From assembly GCA_001890945.1 (NCBI GenBank), contig MLAX01000002.1:992001-1056000 (forward strand): a stretch of 64,000 nt of DNA, written 5' to 3'. Origin of the DNA: Alphaproteobacteria bacterium AO1-B. GTDB taxonomy: Bacteria; Pseudomonadota; Alphaproteobacteria; Rhizobiales; Stappiaceae. Below the pieces are notes generated by a model. It saw nothing but the letters and a program-made list of their open reading frames with translations. It was not told where the DNA came from and did not search any database. Positions 54,091 to 63,078 of this stretch are shown here, one piece after another. Made by a program: the position numbers and the translations under genes. Every line of letters begins with the position of its first letter. Within the stretch, counting starts at the first letter, position 1.

Positions 54091-54903
54091 TCATTGAGAG
54101 ACTTGGGCACCAATGGCATCTTCAGCATCAGTCGGGAGATTGGCGTGTGGACCAAGCACCCGGCGAATCTCCCCATCCTGGTGGAGCTGCCGGATTCGCG
54201 CGTTCACCTCTTCGATGAAGTGCCTCCCGTCCGCCGTGTCGTGGCAGACGAAAGAGATTGGAAAACGCACATTGCTCACCGTGATGGGACTGACCCGCAG
54301 CAAACCCGGTCGGTTCAGGTCTTCTAGAGCCAAGGCTGTGTCCGGATGGTGCCCCAGGAACGCATCGAGACGTCCGAGTTCCAGCATGCGGATAAGCTGT
54401 TCTTCAGACGGAATGGGAACGAAGAGTTTATGCTTGGGGCCAAGACCTTGCACAGTGCCGGACCCCGCGATGTAGCCGACCCGTCTTGGATCATAGTCAT
54501 CGACAGATGTGAAGGCTTTCTCCGTATCTCCGGTCGGTGTGTAAAGCCGCAGGGAAACGATGTCGATCAGTTCTGAAGATACAATTGCGTCCGGCTCGGC
54601 GACTGCGTGAAGTGCCTTGACGCTGATCGGAAAAAGGCAGCTATCACGGTCAGACAAAAACAGTGTCAACGCGCGTTTCATAGGGGACGCTTCGCGGGCA
54701 ACAGTGAGCTCGGTGCCGGCGAAAATCTCGTCCAACAGGCGGTCATACTGCTTGTTGCTGGTTTCCGTCAGCCGGTGCGGCAGGTAGATCAAATGAAGAT
54801 CCGTTTCGGCATAAGCTGCCGCTACAGGACCCGCCAGATTCAAGCCCATCGCCGAAAAGACAATAGCAATTAGACGCTTGGCATTTCTGTATAGCGTATG
54901 CAT
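54091..54903 (-). CDS. Solitary periplasmic solute-binding-like protein, tandem copy B (SBP 5)
   Basis: Paralogue of the protein encoded 101 bases downstream on the same strand; 270 residues, signal peptide ending at AAYA|E. Shared blocks: YLPHRLTETSNKQYDRLLDE, DSCLFPISVK, IDIVSLRLYTPTG, DPRRVGYIAGSGTVQGLG, IPSEEQLIRMLELGRLDAFL and GHHPDTALALEDL. Linkers and C-termini differ clearly, so the duplication is old or the copies diverged in ligand. Both copies appear intact. Confidence 0.82.
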   Translation of the reverse strand: MHTLYRNAKRLIAIVFSAMGLNLAGPVAAAYAETDLHLIYLPHRLTETSNKQYDRLLDEIFAGTELTVAREASPMKRALTLFLSDRDSCLFPISVKALHAVAEPDAIVSSELIDIVSLRLYTPTGDTEKAFTSVDDYDPRRVGYIAGSGTVQGLGPKHKLFVPIPSEEQLIRMLELGRLDAFLGHHPDTALALEDLNRPGLLRVSPITVSNVRFPISFVCHDTADGRHFIEEVNARIRQLHQDGEIRRVLGPHANLPTDAEDAIGAQVSQ

Positions 54904-55681
54904 TACCGCTCTCTACCCAGTGACCTGCAGTATCTGCAGAGCTATTCCTGACCTCCCGTTGCGGAAGCCTCCTATTGCATTCCGGGCGTCAGGTCACCCA
55001 TAAATCTAGCCATCTTCTCACAATTTAGGATGACCGCCGCTGACTGCGGCTTGCTGTGATGGACTAACTCTTTAAATCAATTAGATATTCTATCCGCTCA
55101 AGTTGTTCCAAGCACAATCACGTCAAATGACTCTGCGGTGTGGATATACAGCAGTGGTCAACCGCAAAGGCTCATCTTCTTGTTTCGAACAGACCTTGTT
55201 GCTCAACCGGTTCAGCATGTTTGTCCAAGATCAAACGCATTGCGCAATCTTACAAGCATCCCCAGTCTGTTGGTTCTCTCCGACTTGAAACTCGGCCCCC
55301 GAGGTAGTGTCGCGGCAGTTGGTTGAGGTTCACCGGACACGCCGATGTATCCAACCCTGGCCGGGCCTTACCAATGACCGACTTTTATGTCCCTGGTTTT
55401 CCCAGGAAGAAAACCGCAGAGAGACAACGGCTACATTCACAATGCCATTTGGCTTCTGATCAACATCTTACGGTCGCAACCCAGTTTCTTTTTTAAGTTC
55501 AGACAAAACTTGCGACCAATCCGGATTATTCCGATTTGAAAGATCTCGTTTTCCCAGACAATTTGGGTGAGGCAAATTTTAGCGAACACCTTTAAACGAC
55601 TTAAACAGGTCGTATTGTTTTTGTAACGGACGATCGCGCGCACAATACCCATTACAACAGTCACTTGAGCTGCAATACGCA
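54904..55681. other. 778-base region without a supported gene
   Basis: Short open frames are present (for example 55103-55288) but lack a ribosome-binding site and coding character. No tRNA-like cloverleaf was found. The stretch 55430-55600 is AT-rich. A small inverted repeat (GCCGC..GCGGC near 55035) is the only local structure. The right end must hold the promoter of the DD-carboxypeptidase gene. Confidence 0.4.
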
Positions 55682-56857
55682 ATGATCAAAAGGCCCTCAA
55701 TGCTTCGCTTTGCCGCCATCACGACCCTCTTAGTTGGCCTCCTGTTAGGAGCAATTGGCGGCATCGGTGCAGGTGTTGCGCAGGAACATCAGACACTCAC
55801 GACGCCTTCCCTTGTCGCGGATCTCGACACTGGCGCTGTCTTGCATGCCGAAGCGGCTGGAGATCCCTGGTATCCGGCGTCGACAGCGAAGCTGATGACC
55901 GCGCTCATTGCGTTCCAGGCCCTTGAGCGCGGGGACGTCGACCTCTCAACGCCCGTCATTCTGTCTCACAACGCGATGGACCAGTCCGCTGCATATGCCG
56001 GATTGAAGGTCGGCAACGCGATGACGCTGAAAGATGCGCTCTATGCGGTATTGGTCGGTTCGGCAAATGAAGTGGCCGTCGCACTTGCGGAAACCGTTGC
56101 GGGGACGGAAGCCGCGTTTGTCGACCTCATGAACTTGGAGGCGAACCGTCTGGGGATGACGGCAACCCATTTCACCAACCCGAATGGCCTTTTCGATCGC
56201 AAACAAACCGTATCCGCGCGCGATCTTGCGGTTCTCGGCCGCCACCTTTTTCAAAAGTATCCGCAATACCACGAGATGTTTCGAACCGCTGCTGTGACCA
56301 TCGATGACAAGGAACTGATCTCGTATAACGAGCTGATCACGCGCTTCCCCGGAACGTTGGGCCTCAAGACCGGCTTTGTCTGTTCTGCAGGCCGCAACAT
56401 CGTGGCGATTGCAGAGCGGGATGGCAAACGCTTGCTGGTGGTTGTTCTTGGCGCAACAACAGGCCGGGAACGCTCAGAACGCACCGCCAGATTGTTCGAC
56501 GACGCCTTTGCCGGAAACTTCTCCGCAAATGGTCAAACCCTCGCCGACCTTTCCAACGCTTTGGAGACACGGCCGGAGGATATGCGCATGCGGCTTTGCA
56601 GCAATGAAACCGCTTCCTATGAGGCCGGACAAAACCGGCGCTACCCGATGGGCCTCCCCGGAGCGCCGAGCTATCTCATGGATCCTGTTTCCGCCCCGAC
56701 CTACAGCTTCCAGACATGGTTCGTGCCCCAGCCTGAGTTTGTTCCCGTGCCCAGCGCAAAGCCCGTGCAAGCGGTTGAGCTCATCGCTACACCACCGGCA
56801 AGCGGATCTACCGTCGAGATCGTACCACCGAGCAAACCACCCTTGCCAAAAGGCTGA
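55682..56857 (+). CDS. D-alanyl-D-alanine carboxypeptidase (peptidase S11)
   Basis: Low-molecular-weight penicillin-binding protein of 391 residues that trims the terminal D-Ala from peptidoglycan stem peptides in the periplasm. The N-terminal hydrophobic signal (TTLLVGLLLGAIGGIGAGVA) is followed by the three active-site motifs: SxxK in PASTAKLM, SxN in GSANEV and KTG in LKTGFV. The C-terminal domain is shorter than in DacA and ends in a Pro-rich tail. It lies between a long gene-poor region and the VOC gene and is probably transcribed alone. Confidence 0.93.
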   Translation: MIKRPSMLRFAAITTLLVGLLLGAIGGIGAGVAQEHQTLTTPSLVADLDTGAVLHAEAAGDPWYPASTAKLMTALIAFQALERGDVDLSTPVILSHNAMDQSAAYAGLKVGNAMTLKDALYAVLVGSANEVAVALAETVAGTEAAFVDLMNLEANRLGMTATHFTNPNGLFDRKQTVSARDLAVLGRHLFQKYPQYHEMFRTAAVTIDDKELISYNELITRFPGTLGLKTGFVCSAGRNIVAIAERDGKRLLVVVLGATTGRERSERTARLFDDAFAGNFSANGQTLADLSNALETRPEDMRMRLCSNETASYEAGQNRRYPMGLPGAPSYLMDPVSAPTYSFQTWFVPQPEFVPVPSAKPVQAVELIATPPASGSTVEIVPPSKPPLPKG

Positions 56858-56887
56858 TCCATCACGGCATCCTAGGACTGCGGCTGC

Positions 56888-57271
56888 CTATGTGTCGGTC
56901 AGGCTGATAGAGATGTGGAGCTTATTACCGTCTGGATCCCGGACATAAGCGCCATAATAGTCCGGATGGTAATCGCGTGGCCCGGGCGCCCCTTCATCCG
57001 TCCCACCGTTGTTAAGTGCCGCGGAGTGAAACGCGTGCACTCCGTCCTTGTCTGGGGCGTGGAAGATGAACTGGGTGCCGTTTCCAAACGTCGCAGGCTT
57101 GTTGTTGTAAGGCGTTACGACGAACACGGTCACCCGTCCGTCTGCTTCCGCATAGCCTCTTTCATGTTCGCCTTTAAATGCGGGCGTCATTCCGATCGTT
57201 GCAAACACCGCGTCGTAAAATCCGGCTGCTTTCGCCATGTCGTTTGTCCCAATGCAAACACCGCTCAGCAT
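56888..57271 (-). CDS. VOC family (glyoxalase-like) protein
   Basis: Vicinal-oxygen-chelate-fold protein of 127 residues, starting at ATG 57271 (MLSGVCIGTNDMAKAAGFYD) which fits the family; the longer frame adds an unrelated stretch. Two beta-alpha-beta-beta-beta units are seen: AGFYDAVFATIGMTPAF and DKDGVHAFHSAALNNGG, ending in RDPDGNKLHISIS. Candidate metal ligands are the His of VHAFH and the Glu/His near the end. Many members are lactoylglutathione lyase-like or dioxygenase-like with unknown substrates. It lies downstream of the H-NOX/kinase pair but more than 100 bases apart. Confidence 0.85.
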   Translation of the reverse strand: MLSGVCIGTNDMAKAAGFYDAVFATIGMTPAFKGEHERGYAEADGRVTVFVVTPYNNKPATFGNGTQFIFHAPDKDGVHAFHSAALNNGGTDEGAPGPRDYHPDYYGAYVRDPDGNKLHISISLTDT

Positions 57272-57375
57272 GTTGAAATCCTCGTATTTACTAGGTAATT
57301 GGCAGGCCACTTCGAAGTGCGGAATAGCTGTCTCTGCTATGGCTTATTGCGGAGTGTCGCCGCTATAGCGATCTG

Positions 57376-59118
57376 TCACGACGCAAGTTCTGTTTGAAGG
57401 ACAGTTTTCAGCTTGTCCAGACTGATCGGCTTTGTGAGAAAACCATTCATGCCGCTTTGGAGGCAAAGCTCCATATCCTGCTGCATGGCATTTGCGGTCA
57501 TCGCGAAAATGGGCACAAGGCCGGCAGGACCTGGCAGCTGCCGAATTCGGCGCGTTGCCTCTAGGCCGTCCATCACCGGCATCTGCATATCCATGAAGAT
57601 CATGCCGTAGTCGGCTGACTGCACACGATCAATGGCTTCCAGCCCATTGTCCGCGATATCTGCTTCATATCCGAGTTTTTGAAGAAACCCAGTGATAACC
57701 AGCTGGTTCGTCACGATGTCTTCAACAACAAGCAAGCGCGGAAGAGACCCGGGCTCAGCTTCTGAGACTTGATGCGTAAACTCGGGTTTCGTGTCTTGCA
57801 CCCGAGGAGATGTCGGCAAAGGATTTCCAAGAAGCGTGTTCTGGATTGCGCCGCGGGTCAATGGCTTTGGGAGTACAATCGTGTTTTGCGCAATCGCTGG
57901 CTCCAAATCCGCCGCGTCGAACACAAGATTTGACGCCAGAATGACCTCTGCAGTGCTGTAACCTGACACCATACGTGCCTGTCTTAAGAACTCATACGCT
58001 TCAGCCTCAGAGACTGCGCTGATCAGAATAGTGTCTGTCCGATTTGCAGAGAGTTTCTGCAATGCATCGGCAGTTGTTGATGCACTGACAACTGTGTGAC
58101 CCAGATCATCAACCAGCGCAACGAGCGTCGTTCTTGCAAGAGGCTCTGCAACCAGACACAGCACGGTTTTCGGCGCCTGGTCCTGAGACCTCGTTTTTGC
58201 AGTCTGTCCGAGCTGTTGATCGTCTTTGAGCAGTGGTAGTTCAAACCAGAAGAGACTGCCTTCGCGCTCTTCGCTTTGGACGCCAATCCGCCCGCCCATC
58301 AGACTGATCAATTGGCGGGTAATCGCGAGGCCAAGGCCTGTGCCGCCATGTTGGCGGGAGGAACTTGGATCGACCTGAACAAACTTATCGAAAAGTGTTG
58401 GAAGCTGGTCCTGCGGAATTCCGATCCCCGTATCTTCGATCTCAAACCGAACCTTACCGGAAGACTTGGCCTTTGAGACCCGAACGGCAACGGTGCCCTT
58501 GTCTGTAAACTTAAGGGCGTTCCCAGCGAGATTGAGCAGGATTTGGCGCAGGCGGCCAGCATCACCCACCACACTGGTTTGAAGCTCCATGGGCAAAAAG
58601 CTGACAAGGTCCAACGATCTGGAAATTGCCGCCGGAGCCAGGATCTCCAGGACGCCATCAATCACGTCCGCCAATTGAAACTCCTCGTTGGAGAGTTCCA
58701 GACGCCCGGCTTCGAGTTTCGAGAGATCCAGAATGTCGTTGATGATCGTCAGCAGTGCATCGCTGGATTCCCGGATCGTGGTCGCGTAATGCCGTTGATT
58801 GTCTGACAAAGAAGTGTCGAGCAGCAAGGTTGCCATGCCAATGACGCCGTTCATCGGTGTCCGGATCTCGTGGCTGATATTTGCGAGGAACTGGGACTTG
58901 GCCTCGTTTGCCTTTACAGCATCAGACATTGCTGTCTTGAGCGCTGCAGTGCGTTCTTCGACCTGCGCTTCCAAATCGCCGAGCGTGGAGATCAGTTTCT
59001 GATTGATCTCATAAAGCTCACTGCTTTTGTCTTCCAGGAGCCGCTCAGCTTCCTTGCGCGCCATGCGTTCGCGTTCAAAGCGCCGTTTCCATTTTATCGC
59101 GTCGGGATGATCGCTCAC
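57376..59118 (-). CDS. Hybrid histidine kinase, probable H-NOX partner (HnoK-like)
   Basis: Soluble sensor kinase of 580 residues with no membrane segment. Order: N-terminal coiled coil (1-68), dimerisation domain with phospho-accepting H83 in [14 protein letters not shown], HATPase with NALKFT, DTGIGIP and GGTGLGLAI, a degenerate receiver-like domain (about 305-415) with no acceptor Asp, and a C-terminal receiver with D510 in [12 protein letters not shown]. Its first codon overlaps the H-NOX stop by 4 bases (59115-59118), so the two are translationally coupled. By analogy to Shewanella and Vibrio HnoK, H-NOX with NO bound should inhibit it. The output phosphorelay partner is not in this window. 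Confidence 0.92.
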   Translation of the reverse strand: MSDHPDAIKWKRRFERERMARKEAERLLEDKSSELYEINQKLISTLGDLEAQVEERTAALKTAMSDAVKANEAKSQFLANISHEIRTPMNGVIGMATLLLDTSLSDNQRHYATTIRESSDALLTIINDILDLSKLEAGRLELSNEEFQLADVIDGVLEILAPAAISRSLDLVSFLPMELQTSVVGDAGRLRQILLNLAGNALKFTDKGTVAVRVSKAKSSGKVRFEIEDTGIGIPQDQLPTLFDKFVQVDPSSSRQHGGTGLGLAITRQLISLMGGRIGVQSEEREGSLFWFELPLLKDDQQLGQTAKTRSQDQAPKTVLCLVAEPLARTTLVALVDDLGHTVVSASTTADALQKLSANRTDTILISAVSEAEAYEFLRQARMVSGYSTAEVILASNLVFDAADLEPAIAQNTIVLPKPLTRGAIQNTLLGNPLPTSPRVQDTKPEFTHQVSEAEPGSLPRLLVVEDIVTNQLVITGFLQKLGYEADIADNGLEAIDRVQSADYGMIFMDMQMPVMDGLEATRRIRQLPGPAGLVPIFAMTANAMQQDMELCLQSGMNGFLTKPISLDKLKTVLQTELAS

Positions 59119-59660
59119 ACCGGCCTCTCCCGGCTGATCATGAACTGTACTTCGTGCGGGCCGTTTTGATCTGTGCGTTCGATCTCCAGATCGTCCTTAA
59201 AATGCGCGCCACATCCACGTATGAGCCCATGAGCGAGATCTCCGAAAGGCCGCTTCGATTTGTAATTCATTTCCAACTTGTCAGGTGCATGCCGGATACA
59301 GCGGAAGGTGGGAAGCTCCGCATTCGGATAGAGCTTTTTCACCTCGACATGAATGTAGCCTTCAATGTTTTCCAGAAAGTCGAGACTGCAAGTTGCCCCA
59401 CTGAAAAACTGATAATGGGTCACGGTGAAGCGCTGAAAAAGATGCTGACCGAATGCGGTGATCAGAGCATCGATTTCCATTCCCGTAACCTTGTGCAAGG
59501 CTGCGACCAGTTTGACCATGTCGGTGTGCGAGTATTCCTGGACCGCCGTGAAGCCGGTATCGACACCGACCCCGGAAATTTCCATGATCTCGTCGGCAAC
59601 ATCAAAGGAGAACTCGTCTTCGACCATCTCCATGAATTCGGTGAACACCACGCCAAGCAT
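59115..59660 (-). CDS. H-NOX haem nitric-oxide sensor
   Basis: Haem-binding NO sensor of 181 residues. It begins [20 protein letters not shown], typical of the family. The proximal haem ligand is H104 in [19 protein letters not shown], with the conserved YP pair following. The haem propionate motif YxSxR is Y133-K-S-K-R137. Bacterial H-NOX proteins bind NO at the haem and control a partner kinase or cyclase; here the hybrid kinase overlaps its stop by 4 bases. Length matches stand-alone H-NOX. Whether oxygen is excluded cannot be decided by eye, as the distal residue is not certain. Confidence 0.93.
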   Translation of the reverse strand: MLGVVFTEFMEMVEDEFSFDVADEIMEISGVGVDTGFTAVQEYSHTDMVKLVAALHKVTGMEIDALITAFGQHLFQRFTVTHYQFFSGATCSLDFLENIEGYIHVEVKKLYPNAELPTFRCIRHAPDKLEMNYKSKRPFGDLAHGLIRGCGAHFKDDLEIERTDQNGPHEVQFMISRERPV

Positions 59661-59934
59661 CTCTGTCGCCCCTCACCCGAATGCTTCGGGTCTCTTTGAC
59701 CAGCCGCAGAACTTTCTCCCGCAGCGTAATTTGACCGGCACTCCGGTCAACACGTTTTTGCAGATCCCGTAAACGCAATCCGGCATTCCTGCTGGCCAAG
59801 CTTAAGATGATTTGGTTGCGAATGCGGAAACCGGCCTCAGACTTACCCTGAAAGGTGTAGCTGACGACGTTGACGCTTGCGGTAGCAAGATCGGGCTGCC
59901 AAAAAGATGCAACGTCAGATTTGGAGATACTCAA

Positions 59935-61116
59935 ATGAAAGACATTGTCATCACCAGCGCTGCCCGGACAGCTGTCGGCAGCTTCGGCGGGTCCCTGAAA
60001 GACATGGCACCTATTGACCTCGGCACGGCGGCTGCAAAGGCTGCAATTGAGCGCGCCGGCATTCAGGCCGACCAGGTCGAACAGGCTTTCTTCGGCAATG
60101 TCATTCACACAGAGCCGCGGGATATGTACATCTCGCGTGTGGCCTCCCGTCAGGCCGGTGTGCCAGACCATGCGCCCGCGCTCACCATGAACCGTCTATG
60201 CGGGTCCGGTCTGCAGGCAATTGTCTCCTCGGTCCAGGCCATCTCTATGGGCGATGGCGATGTTACCCTCGCAGGCGGCGCTGAAAGCATGAGCCGGTCC
60301 GGATATCTGATGCCTGCCGCCCGTTGGGGCCAGAAGATGGGTGACACCACCGCACATGACATGATGACCGGCGCCCTGCACGATCCGTTTGGAATTGGAC
60401 ATATGGGCGTTACGGCAGAAAACGTTGCAGAGCAGAATAACATTTCCCGCGAACGTCAGGACGCTTTCGCGCTGGAAAGCCATCGCCGTGCCAGCGAAGC
60501 GATCAGGAATGGTCACTTCAAAGATCAGGTCATCCCGCTGACTGTCGGCCGCCGCGGCAAGGAGACCGTTTTTGATACGGACGAACATGTCCGCCACGAT
60601 GCCAAGATCGAAGACATCGCCAAGCTGCGCCCGGTGTTCAAAAAGGATGGACTGGTGACAGCCGGCAATGCGTCCGGGCTCAATGACGGGGCTGCCGCGA
60701 TCACCCTCATGACGTCGGAAAAGGCGTCTGAACTCGGCGCCTCACCGCTGGTGAAAATCCGCGCTTATGGCGTTGCCGGTGTCGATCCGGCCGTCATGGG
60801 CATTGGTCCGGTTCCGGCCATGCAGATCGCGATGAAACGCGCTGGCATCACGGCAGCCGATCTGGATGTGGTGGAATCCAACGAGGCTTTCGCCGCCCAG
60901 GCTTGCGCTGTCAACGATCTGCTCGGATTGCCGGGCGAAAAGGTCAACCCGAATGGCGGTGCGATTGCGCTCGGCCATCCGATCGGAGCAACGGGCGCTA
61001 TCATCATGACAAAGCTCATTTACGAGCTGAAGCGGACTGGTGGCTCTCTCGGTGCTGCCACCATGTGTATCGGCGGCGGCCAGGGCATTGCGATCATCGT
61101 CGAAAACACGGGCTAA
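59935..61116 (+). CDS. Acetyl-CoA acetyltransferase (thiolase)
   Basis: Condenses two acetyl-CoA or cleaves acetoacetyl-CoA; 393 residues. ATG 59935 follows TTTGGAGATACT; a longer frame to 59812 is unlikely. Active-site Cys is in NRLCGSGLQAIVSS, His in GHPIGATGAIIMTKL, and the second Cys in MCIGGGQGIA. NEAFAAQAC is the usual third loop. Biosynthetic (PhaA-like) and degradative (AtoB-like) forms are not separable without context, and no phaB or fadB gene is adjacent. It is divergent from the H-NOX gene and followed by a terminator. Confidence 0.95.
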   Translation: MKDIVITSAARTAVGSFGGSLKDMAPIDLGTAAAKAAIERAGIQADQVEQAFFGNVIHTEPRDMYISRVASRQAGVPDHAPALTMNRLCGSGLQAIVSSVQAISMGDGDVTLAGGAESMSRSGYLMPAARWGQKMGDTTAHDMMTGALHDPFGIGHMGVTAENVAEQNNISRERQDAFALESHRRASEAIRNGHFKDQVIPLTVGRRGKETVFDTDEHVRHDAKIEDIAKLRPVFKKDGLVTAGNASGLNDGAAAITLMTSEKASELGASPLVKIRAYGVAGVDPAVMGIGPVPAMQIAMKRAGITAADLDVVESNEAFAAQACAVNDLLGLPGEKVNPNGGAIALGHPIGATGAIIMTKLIYELKRTGGSLGAATMCIGGGQGIAIIVENTG

Positions 61117-61137
61117 CGTGTGACAAGGCACAAATCC

Positions 61138-61165
61138 AAGGCGGTCCATGTGGCCGCCTTTTTTG
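61138..61165 (+). terminator. Terminator of the thiolase gene
   Basis: Stem AAGGCGGTC / GGCCGCCTT (one G-U pair) followed by TTTTG, about 20 bases after the stop. Confidence 0.85.
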
Positions 61166-61275
61166 TGTGTCGGTCAAAGACCCCAATCTGCTTTTCGCCC
61201 CGCCTTAAGTTGAAAAACTGCCCGTGTCCCGCGATGATGGTGCCCAACGCTCAAACCCATCAAGGACCCCTTCTG

Positions 61276-62811
61276 ATGCCCCATCTCCCCCAATGGATCG
61301 CAGCCGCAGTTGCTGGTGTGTTTTCATCTTGTATCAGCTTAGTGCCCTTGTCCGCGCAAGAGCCGCCTAAAATGAAGATGACCACCGAAATTCCGGATGG
61401 CATCACCACGCCCGACAACATCGAGACCCAGCTTGGTGATCTGACATTCTTTGACGGTGTGCCGGATGCAGACACGACAGACAAGATCTACAATCTCTAC
61501 GATTTCTCACAGGCCTACCAAGCCTATCTTAATGGCCTGAAAATCGCCTCTATGGATGCGATGCTGCGCGGCATTGAGCACTGGGGCCCGGCCAACACAA
61601 CTGTTGTTCAGTTTGCGGACTTGATGGATTCGACCGCCCTGTTCCTGACGCCGAACACGACCAGTGTCTATCAGACGGCCGTCCTGCGCATGGGCGATGA
61701 ACCGATGGTGATCGAGACACCGCCAAACGTGCTCGGCTTCATCAACAATGCCTGGTTCAAATATGTCATGGACTTCGGAAACCTCGGACCGGACGAGGGT
61801 AAAGGCGGTAAGTTTCTGATCCTTCCACCCGGCTTCGAAGGCGAAGTGTCCACGGACGGTTATACCGATGTTGTGCAGACCGACACTTACGCCCATTGGG
61901 TCTTGTGGCGCGGTTATCTGGATGAAAACGGATCTCCGGAAACCGCTGTCTCGCAGACGCAGGAGCAGTTTCGGATCTATCCGCTCTCACAAGCAGACAA
62001 TCCGCCAGAGATGACCTTCGTCGATGTGTCGGGCAAGGAATTCAACACCATCCACTTAATGGATGCGCGCATGTTCGAAGAGATCAACAACGTCGTGCAA
62101 GCCGAGCCGACCTATGGCGAAAGTCCGGAACTGCTCGGCTATCTGGCGGCGGTCGGCATTATCAAGGGCCAGGACTTTGCGCCTGATGCGCGCATGCAAT
62201 CGATCCTGGAACGGGCAGCGGCAGCTGGAGCTGTCACGGTCAAGACGCTGATTTCCAAACCGCGCGCGACTGAAGCCTACTGGTATCCGGGCGAAAGCAA
62301 TTGGCAAAACGCGTTCCCGGGCGGCGCCTACACGTTCACCATCGACGGTGCGATGAAGCATGACTTCCGCTCGGCCTTCCACTTCTATGCGACCGGCATA
62401 ACTCCGGCGATGGCGTTCAAATCACCGGGCAAGGGCTCGCAATATGCCTTCACCTACCGGGATGCGGACGGAAACGCTTTGGATGGCGCCAAGACCTACA
62501 AGCTGAATGTTCCGGCAAATGTGCCGGCCAAGGATTTCTGGTCGTTCACGCTCTACGACAACCAAACCCGCTCGATGCTGCAGACCGACAAGCAGTTCCC
62601 GGCCCTTGGCAGCAATGACGCAGGCCTGGTGCAAAACGCCGACGGGTCGACCGATATCTACTTCGGCCCGGAAGCGCCGGAAGGCAAAGAGAGCAATTGG
62701 CTGCAAACGGTGCCCGGCAAGGGCTGGAACACGATCATGCGCCTTTACGGCCCTCTGGAGCCGTGGTTCGACCAGACCTGGCGTCCGGGAGAGATCGAAT
62801 TGGTTGAGTGA
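61276..62811 (+). CDS. DUF1254/DUF1214 domain protein, secreted
   Basis: Exported protein of 511 residues. ATG 61276 follows AAGGACCCC and gives a signal peptide ending at LVPLSA|Q. The frame opens at 61120, but that part overlaps the thiolase terminator and is not coding. The N-terminal DUF1254 domain holds QAYLNGLKIASMDAMLRGIE and NTTSVYQTAVLRMGDEP; the C-terminal DUF1214 domain holds DFWSFTLYDNQTRSMLQTDK and DIYFGPEAPEGKESNWLQT. Such proteins are common in proteobacteria; the biochemical role is not established. It is a single-gene unit. Confidence 0.88.
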   Translation: MPHLPQWIAAAVAGVFSSCISLVPLSAQEPPKMKMTTEIPDGITTPDNIETQLGDLTFFDGVPDADTTDKIYNLYDFSQAYQAYLNGLKIASMDAMLRGIEHWGPANTTVVQFADLMDSTALFLTPNTTSVYQTAVLRMGDEPMVIETPPNVLGFINNAWFKYVMDFGNLGPDEGKGGKFLILPPGFEGEVSTDGYTDVVQTDTYAHWVLWRGYLDENGSPETAVSQTQEQFRIYPLSQADNPPEMTFVDVSGKEFNTIHLMDARMFEEINNVVQAEPTYGESPELLGYLAAVGIIKGQDFAPDARMQSILERAAAAGAVTVKTLISKPRATEAYWYPGESNWQNAFPGGAYTFTIDGAMKHDFRSAFHFYATGITPAMAFKSPGKGSQYAFTYRDADGNALDGAKTYKLNVPANVPAKDFWSFTLYDNQTRSMLQTDKQFPALGSNDAGLVQNADGSTDIYFGPEAPEGKESNWLQTVPGKGWNTIMRLYGPLEPWFDQTWRPGEIELVE

Positions 62812-62928
62812 GGTGCAATATTCAGGAGCCGTTCGGGACATCCGGCGGCTCCTGACCGGCTGACCATTTCAGACTGCTTCCGAGCCATTGATGATGTCCA
62901 ACAAACATCGCCTCTTTTGCGGATGAAA

Positions 62929-62951
62929 CGCGATTGCTAAAGCAAATCGCG
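62929..62951. repeat. Intergenic hairpin before the MFS gene
   Basis: CGCGATTGC (62929-62937) and GCAAATCGCG (62942-62951) form a stem with one bulged base around TAAA. It lacks a T-run. It could be an intergenic palindromic repeat or a weak terminator of the DUF1254 gene; only one copy is seen here. Confidence 0.35.
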
Positions 62952-63078
62952 CTTATGTGGATATAGGTTTCGCTGCCACTCGGCTTTGCCTCGTACGCGA
63001 AACCTGAAGCATCCTGTATTCAAATAAGTGCGACACCCTATAGAACGGGTCTAGATTCTGGCCCCGGAGCTTCCGCAA

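Noticed and set aside
59812..59934. N-terminal extension of the thiolase to 59812
   Set aside because: The thiolase family starts at MKDIVITSAARTAVG, and GGAGATACT precedes ATG 59935; the extension has no similarity to the family.
61120..61275. N-terminal extension of the DUF1254 protein
   Set aside because: It runs through the thiolase terminator hairpin; the ATG at 61276 gives a proper signal peptide and ribosome-binding site.
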